From Ephydatia muelleri (taxonomy: Eukaryota; Porifera; Demospongiae; Spongillida; Spongillidae), in contig JABACO010000021.1 of the NCBI GenBank assembly GCA_013339895.1, forward strand, positions 2,074,828-2,138,827: a stretch of 64,000 nt of DNA, given 5' to 3'. The position numbers and the translations under genes are program-made. Under the pieces are notes generated by a model. That model was given only the letters and a program-made list of their open reading frames with translations, was not told the DNA's origin and searched no databases. This document shows positions 57,795-64,000 of this stretch, piece by piece. The stretch's first letter is position 1. Each line of letters opens with the position of its first letter.

Positions 57795-59261
57795 TTCATG
57801 TGTTGCATTTAATTTATACATGTTGGTGCGCGTTGAATGAACTGATAAATATGTAACAGAAGAAGAAATCTAGGACAAGCTGACACTTCAAGTTACATGG
57901 CTGAACCATACAACCCTTCCAGCAAGTTTATAAAGGAATGAAGTTTAATAATGGTAGCTGCATGTGTGTGATGTACTCATGAATCTGTGAAAATACAAAA
58001 TTGCACATATTTCACAGTGCTCGATATTAAAAACACGATCAGTTAAGACAACTCAGGGAGGGGTTTTTCAATAATGTAATGGCTGGATGAATGTATTTGC
58101 CAACCACTTTTGAATCTACTGCTCCAGCCTATTTTATAAAGCCTCACTAAACTCTCCTCTCCCTCACCTATTCTTACTTGTATAACAAAGATAATACTAG
58201 ATTGGCCGCCCATTTGGTTTTTACATTCATAGAGTGGGCACAAGTATGCATCCCCATAGCTATCCCCTCAGTTGTGGGTGAAAACAAAATATATACCAGT
58301 TAACAATACACAACTCAGTTTTGATTTAGAAGGGAATCGGCTGTGTTCAACAAATCAATGGCAGGCCTAGATACTATACACCAACGCACAAAGTACTTTT
58401 GTTAACTTAGTACAGACAGTTGCATGGTGGTTTGCATAATACCTGCTTAAAAATGAAATTTCTTAAATGGTTGCAAGGTAATTATGCGCGGAAGATATCA
58501 CCGAAGCAAGCCTGAAATGAAACGGACCGCTGAACGCGAAAAGTATTAACAAGCAAGCCTGAAAAGAAACGGGCCGCTAGGCGAAAAAAGTGTGATATGA
58601 GGAGTTTAAGAATCCAAAGGAGGCCATCGAAATAGTACTACCGATAACGTCATGCACGTACATACGTCACAGTACCTGTAGCTACCTATTCTTACTTGAT
58701 ATTATGCTCTTACTACGCGACGTAGGATGATTCACTAAGGTGATCACGTGGCACCTTGTGTTTATATAACAACCCTTTGATGTGGTTGTTCCTTATTCGG
58801 TACCATTGCCATACATTGTGGTATGCTTGCCGACAAGTGAGTTATTGGGACCAGGATTCTCATGAAAGATTTCTTATGATTAGTAAATTGTAATCTCCAT
58901 TAAATTTGCTATCCAGCAGTATTTAAATTATCTCTCGAACATGCATAATCTGTGCGCATTAGTCAAGGGAAGTAGATTGTTCCTTAATGGGTTCCCTTGC
59001 TCTATATGCCAACCAATTCTTTAAATCTTGGTGTAATTTTCATTTTTTTTTAAAGTGTTTCTATCCCGAGGAGAGCCCATTTAATAATCAATATTCCGCC
59101 TCTCATGCAGCGTCAACCATCATTGCCATGCAGAAGATTTGTTGCGGTTTTGTCTTGGAATGCGACAAAGAACGAGAGAACTATTGGGAACACTTTCCGC
59201 GGAAATGTCATCGAGTATAAATAAATGCGGAGGAGAAACACTGAATAAAAAAAGGTTAATG
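57795..59261. other. Spacer between synaptotagmin-like genes 3 and 4
   Basis: No exon supported. Two ~50-bp related segments lie at 58501-58590 (each with AAGCAAGCCTGAAA and A(A)CGGNCCGCT). Otherwise featureless. Confidence 0.5.
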
Positions 59262-60759
59262 ATGTACCATTTAAAGTCGTGCTACAAGTTCAGTCTCAAG
59301 TCGGACTCCCAGGTTATCAAAACCCTGCCCAAAAAGACCTCGCCGCCACTGCTGCTGGAGACCCTAGCGGACCTACAAGATTTTTTCACACACGCCGCCA
59401 CAGCTGAGTCGCGTCGACTCCATGACCATGTGGTGTCACGGCCTTTGACGAGCCAGTCGCAAACGTCTCAGTACGCGCACCATACCGCCGCCACCACTGA
59501 CCAATCGGATTCGCCGCAGCTCGAATTTTCCCTGTGCTATGACGCTCAGCGAGGCGTTCTGCAAGTGCACCTCTTGCTAATTAGTGGCCTAGTGTCACCC
59601 AAGTGCCGTGTCAAGGCGATACTAGGGGACAAGATGTATACATCAGAATTAGCCGCTCAAGGTTGCGAAAATACGCTTGTGTTCGATGAGGTGTTGGAGT
59701 TTTCTCAGATATACCTTTTGGAAGTCACCAAGTTTACTCTCTATCTCCAAATTTACACGTATAATGCATCATACGTGCCTTTGTTTAACGGGTCGGTGCT
59801 GCTGCCATTGGAAAATGTGGATATATACGGCGGTTCTTGCTTCGCGAGAACAATCGATAAGAACTGCCAGCAAATCATGGAGATAAGTTGTGATACGTGT
59901 ATTTTTATGTGCAGTATTGTGGTAGGGTTCGGCAAAGCCAGCGTGCGCTAGCGGTCTGAAATTCTACGCACGCAGTTTCATGACTCATTTGTGTGTATAT
60001 AAATTCAAAGTCATACAGAACAAAACAAAACTAACGGAAGTGTATTTACTGTACAGCTGCTTTCACTATGGTACTATTCATCACAGCATATACTGCAGAG
60101 CAAGTTACTGTGTACTATAAAACATTCCAGAGTAACAATATACTCTGATATAGTATACCACCTGGTAGCACCTTATAAATAGGGAACTATGACACTAAAA
60201 TTGCCTGTTTGCGCATATAGTGCCGTATTAGACATTATCTCATTTATCCTTCAAGTTCAAGAGACCTCAAGAGGCGAAGTAGAGATTCAGCTGACACTCA
60301 GTACAGACCAGAAGACAATAAAGGGTACTTTACTGCAAGCTAACAACCTCTGCAAGATGGATTTTTTGGGTTCTTCAGGTATGTTGCATGTACATACCAC
60401 TGCTCAATGGAGTAGTATATAATCAGTTGATCTCATGAACTTCCCATACAGACCCTTTTGTAAAGGTGCATCTCTTCTGGAAAGAGAAACGCCTGGCCAA
60501 GTGGAATACGAGTGTTAAAAAGAAGTCTTTGAATCCTGTCTATAATGAATCATTTTCTTTCAACACTGACTGCAAAGATGTTAATGAACTCTATGTGATG
60601 CTTACAGTCAAGGATTATGACACGATTGGAAAAAATGACGTTATTGGGTATGCATTAATAGGAGAAGCATCTTCCTGCAAATCAGGCAGAAATCAGTGGG
60701 CAGCTATGATTAAAAAACTCGGTGAGGCTACTACATTCAAACATACCCTGAGCTTGTAA
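59262..60759 (+). CDS. Synaptotagmin-like protein 4 (divergent C2A, canonical C2B)
   Basis: Exons: 59262-59886, 60262-60378, 60452-60759 (1050 nt, 349 aa). The start at 59262 (MYHLKSCYKFSL) aligns with gene 3 (MHRLTSCYKRSL); an ATG three bases upstream and a longer open frame to 59139 also exist. The N-terminal linker of ~85 aa differs from gene 3. C2A is almost identical to gene 3 and equally lacks Ca2+ ligands. C2B retains KMDFLGSSDPFVKV and KDYDTIGKND, with C-terminal FKHTLSL. Exon 1 donor is weak (ATAA|GTTGTG) and phase-consistent. Probable cytosolic or peripheral membrane double-C2 protein; expression unknown. Confidence 0.78.
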
Positions 60760-61512
60760 ATACATTGCAATCAAACTGTGCATGCTCATATGTGTTAAAC
60801 AGATGTGAATGTGAACTGATAAAAAAAATCTCAACATTACCATTACTATTGTTAGTTTCACATCCTATCTGATAAAGTGCAAGATGCACACCATCATTTT
60901 TTACTGTGACTATATGTAAACACACACCTCTGTCAGTTTACATTTACCCCACCACATGTGCACACGTACACACATGCACACACATACACACACACACACA
61001 GACACGCACAGACACACACACACGCATGCCAAATAAGCATGTTATTCCAATGAACTGAGCTTTGGTCACTTGCAACCATGCAAGAAGCCTTTTAAATATT
61101 TGTTTCTACTTTGAAATGTGGTCAGGTTTGACTTCTACATAATGCTCGCTCTGTCAATTCCATGAAATCATTCGAGGGGCTTCTGTACAAGTATGACAGA
61201 TGTCACTGTTATACGCATGGTCAGTATGGGTATAAACACAGTGCAACCATTCTCTGCTGTAAATTAGTTGACAGCTATCTGATTTCAACCTCAAGTTGTC
61301 ACACATTAATGCACACAAAAGATACACACCCACAAAGAAAAGGACTTTTGTAACGTATAAGTCACCAGTAACATTCTTCTCCCGTTTGTGGACATTTCCG
61401 CTATAGTAAATGAGCTTCATATTTACTATTTTGCAAAAGTCACATACCGGATTTAAGCCGATGATAGTTTTTCAAGTCATAGACTTCAGACTGACAATCG
61501 ACGCTTCCAGCT

Positions 61513-61695
61513 AGTTACTACATACAATCCGATCAAATGAAGTGCAACCAAAACTGACGCCTATTACACGTAAGGACATGTACGGTGATTCTATTTTGCT
61601 GGAAAGCCACGATTCGAAACAAGGAGTGAAACTGGTGTCACACTTTTTTTGGTGTGTGATCACAGGTGGCCTTCACACGTTTTATTTTACTGTTA
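61513..61695 (+). repeat. Dispersed repeat, second copy of 4264-4502
   Basis: Shares AGTTACTAC, AAACTGACGCCTATTACAC, GGACATGTAC and GTGATCACAGGTGG in the same order as the insertion in ADAM copy 1, with an internal deletion. Confidence 0.6.
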
Positions 61696-62511
61696 TGCTA
61701 GTCTACCGGTACCACACTTATCTATATTTGACCAATAGCAAATCCAACTTTTCACCAGTGTAATCTCATCATGGGAGTGATATCAGGAATGCCTGGTATA
61801 CATCAAAACGTTTCACATGGCTTTCTATACAGAGATGTTTTAAAAGATGCGACTTCACCAACATTGGTGCAGAGATTATGCTCTGAGAAATTGCAACAAT
61901 CCATGCAAGACTGCAGATGTAATAGTTTCTCCAAATACTGCTAGCATCACACACAAAATGCACTCAAAAATAGTTACGGAATAGAATGGTACATTGCATG
62001 TTCAAGTGTCTGCCTCTATCCACCCTTGCACATAAGCACGTTGCATTAAATTACGAGTACTTGGTCAGTCTACAAGAACCACTCAATTACTTTAAAGCCC
62101 ATGGTCACCAACATTTAATGGTCTATTTACATGTGTGATCAGTATACAACGGATATACTTGAACATTTCAATTGGGCACTCTTGATTGCTATATGTTCTA
62201 GTAAACGTCAGAACTAGTACCAGAGCAGGTGGAAGATCTAAAACTCAACCCAGGCAAAAGGCATGTTATTGAGCCGGGTAGGTCTGGGAGGGGTTACTAT
62301 AGCCAGAGACAACAAATCTACCCAGGCAATTGCATGGGTTGCCTAGTGGGCTCTGCCGGCCATAAGTACAACAGTCATAAAGTTGGAATAGAGCATTGCA
62401 CTGCAATACGCTCCTGTATTAAAATGCGCATTTCAGTGTTTATTTAATTAAATAATAATATACACATCCCCAAAGTGCAATAGCCTTATTCCCAGAAATG
62501 TAGATATTCAC

Positions 62512-62705
62512 ATGCATGCACCATGCATGTATGCACCCACGCATGTATGCACACATGCATGTATGCACCCACGCATGTATGCACACATGCATGTATGCAC
62601 ACATGCATGTATGCACACATGCATGTATGCACCCATGCATGTATGCACCCATGCATGTATGCACACATGCATGTATGCACACATGCATGTATGCACACAT
62701 GGATG
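62512..62705. repeat. ACACATGCATGTATGC 16-bp minisatellite
   Basis: About 12 units of a 16-mer (CATGCATGTATGCACA/CCCA variants). Each unit is partly palindromic around ATGCAT. Confidence 0.92.
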
Positions 62706-63071
62706 TATGAGCACCCTCCCTCCTTGCAGACACGCACAAACACATGCTGGCTCACATATGTCCATAGAATAATGGTTACACCAGCACCATGCAACATTAA
62801 GCTTAATCAACAGAACACCACAGTGTAAATAAGCTTATTAAGCACAGCCATATATTATAAGGGGTGTTTGCAAATGAAGAGAATGATTTTAAATTTAGAA
62901 TATAACTCAAGATTGAAACTTGATCTGTGCAGTAGTTAGGCGACCTATCACTAGAGACTCAGCCCATGTGTGCACTTAATAAAGTTTCTGATACCGTACC
63001 CCATGTTGACCATCCAAAATGAAAATATTGATTCAGTCACTACAAACTTGTTTCCTTGTATTACTCACTAG

Positions 63072-63165
63072 TACCTCTAAGGCTTTTGCTGAACAGATCT
63101 TTTGGGATACACTCACTTATGAAAGCCAATGGCAAAGTTGTTCCGCATCAAGAGATTTTCTGAGG
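63072..63165 (+). CDS. Possible exon of a gene running off the right edge
   Basis: Between an acceptor-like CACTAG and a donor GTATGT, one frame reads TSKAFAEQIFWDTLTYE and on to SASRDFLR without a stop. Product unknown; support is only splice-like ends plus protein-like composition. Confidence 0.3.
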
Positions 63166-63869
63166 GTATGTGCACAAAGTAGCTGATTACTATTTAATTC
63201 AATTAGATATAGATTGTTGTAAGGGATAAGTAATTATATCAAAATCCTCATAAATCAAGATATTCCAATTATGAAAACTCTCTCTTGATGGAAAATAGAT
63301 AGGCCAGACATTTGAACATGATAGTGGCACAAGCTCCCATGCCTCTGGAAGTTGAAAACACTAATGGAGCATGATCAACTTCTCGGATTCTTTGGTCATA
63401 AACCCTCTGTTTTTGATTCACATGTAAGCGATAAGCAGATGGAAGTTGTATAATAACAAATTAACTTCCAACACTATACTATATGTAAGACATAAACAAT
63501 TCTCAAATCGGGGTAAAAACTCCTCATCTTCCCTGTCCAACTATATTGTCCCCAAAACGGAAGCTGCATTGCACAGTTTAAAATAATAGGTCTTTTAAGA
63601 AATTATGCTCATCAGTTTAAAACCTTTGCCTTCATTTACGAACGCCAATATACATATATGCGTAATATAGATTTGAGTGCACCCAACAGGCAATATAAGT
63701 CACATGCTATTCTAAAGGTTCCAAGGTCAAGTGCTCTCAACACCAGTGCTATATTACAACATGCTGGTGCCAAACTCCCCCTCCCAATAAGAATGTGTCC
63801 ACGCAACAGGCTCTGGTGCTTCTAGTCCATTACCATGATCACGTTTCACTATGCCCTCCTGACCTGCAG

Positions 63870-63960
63870 TTGTCCAGATACTACTGACCCTAGTGGGAGC
63901 TCTTCAGCTCTTCCACCTCCTCATCGACATGTGTCTGACTTTGGTGCTGGCTTAATTAAG
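63870..63960 (+). CDS. Possible further exon at the right edge
   Basis: Between CTGCAG and GTGATT one frame reads CPDTTDPSGSSSALPPPHRH and on to FGAGLIK. Phase does not join directly to 63072-63165, so other exons would be needed between. Product unknown. Confidence 0.25.
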
Positions 63961-64000
63961 GTGATTGAAATTCACTGTATATTTCGTTTGAACAATGAAC

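Larger units (their letters stand above)
60760..63071. other. 3' spacer with repeats
   Basis: Contains short CA repeats (60960-61023), the dispersed repeat copy at 61513-61695 and the minisatellite at 62512-62705. No gene recognised. Confidence 0.5.

Overview
The window is animal nuclear DNA. Coding sequence is split into small exons with GT..AG introns, mostly 50-300 bp. The recognisable genes are metazoan: ADAM metalloproteases, synaptotagmin-type double-C2 proteins, and fibronectin-III receptors. Spacers are rich in (CA/TG)n microsatellites and DNA transposons. Compact introns plus this gene mix suggest an early-branching animal, perhaps a sponge. That is inference; no rRNA or other marker settles it.

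Layout. (1) 1.1-9.1 kb: an ADAM gene copy, damaged. Its first 17 exons lie on +, and its last three exons (EGF-like part and Ser/Thr-rich tail) lie inverted on -. (2) 12.2-16.6 kb: an unrecognised 10-exon gene with two frame breaks, an antisense chromodomain gene with one break, and a broken HIRAN-like fragment; this looks like a zone of mobile-element-related genes. (3) 22.2-26.4 kb: an intact tandem ADAM paralogue. The 20-exon model gives 2475 nt (824 aa): signal peptide, prodomain, reprolysin domain, disintegrin, Cys-rich, EGF-like and Thr/Ser/Val/Pro repeat tail, with no membrane segment, so probably secreted. (4) 27.6-38.5 kb: two head-to-head paralogous type I receptors (Cys-rich domain, FN3, TM) with different cytoplasmic tails. 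The long intron of the + gene holds MITEs, a large compound microsatellite and a 2.7-kb TTAA-flanked transposon carrying a decayed AT-hook/SAP gene. (5) 39.66-43.95 kb: a complete piggyBac transposon (TIRs, TTAA duplication, intact two-exon transposase). A nearby duplicate of its target lacks the insertion. (6) 44.6-60.8 kb: four tandem synaptotagmin-like genes with a shared exon plan. (7) 60.8-64 kb: repeats and possible exons of a gene continuing off the right edge.

No operon logic applies. The functional units are three local families made by duplication: two ADAMs, two receptors and four double-C2 genes. Reading frames are exactly divisible by three in the intact ADAM, both receptors, the piggyBac transposase and all four double-C2 models, which supports the splice choices. 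The broken genes (ADAM copy 1, the orphan gene, the SAP element) contrast with this.
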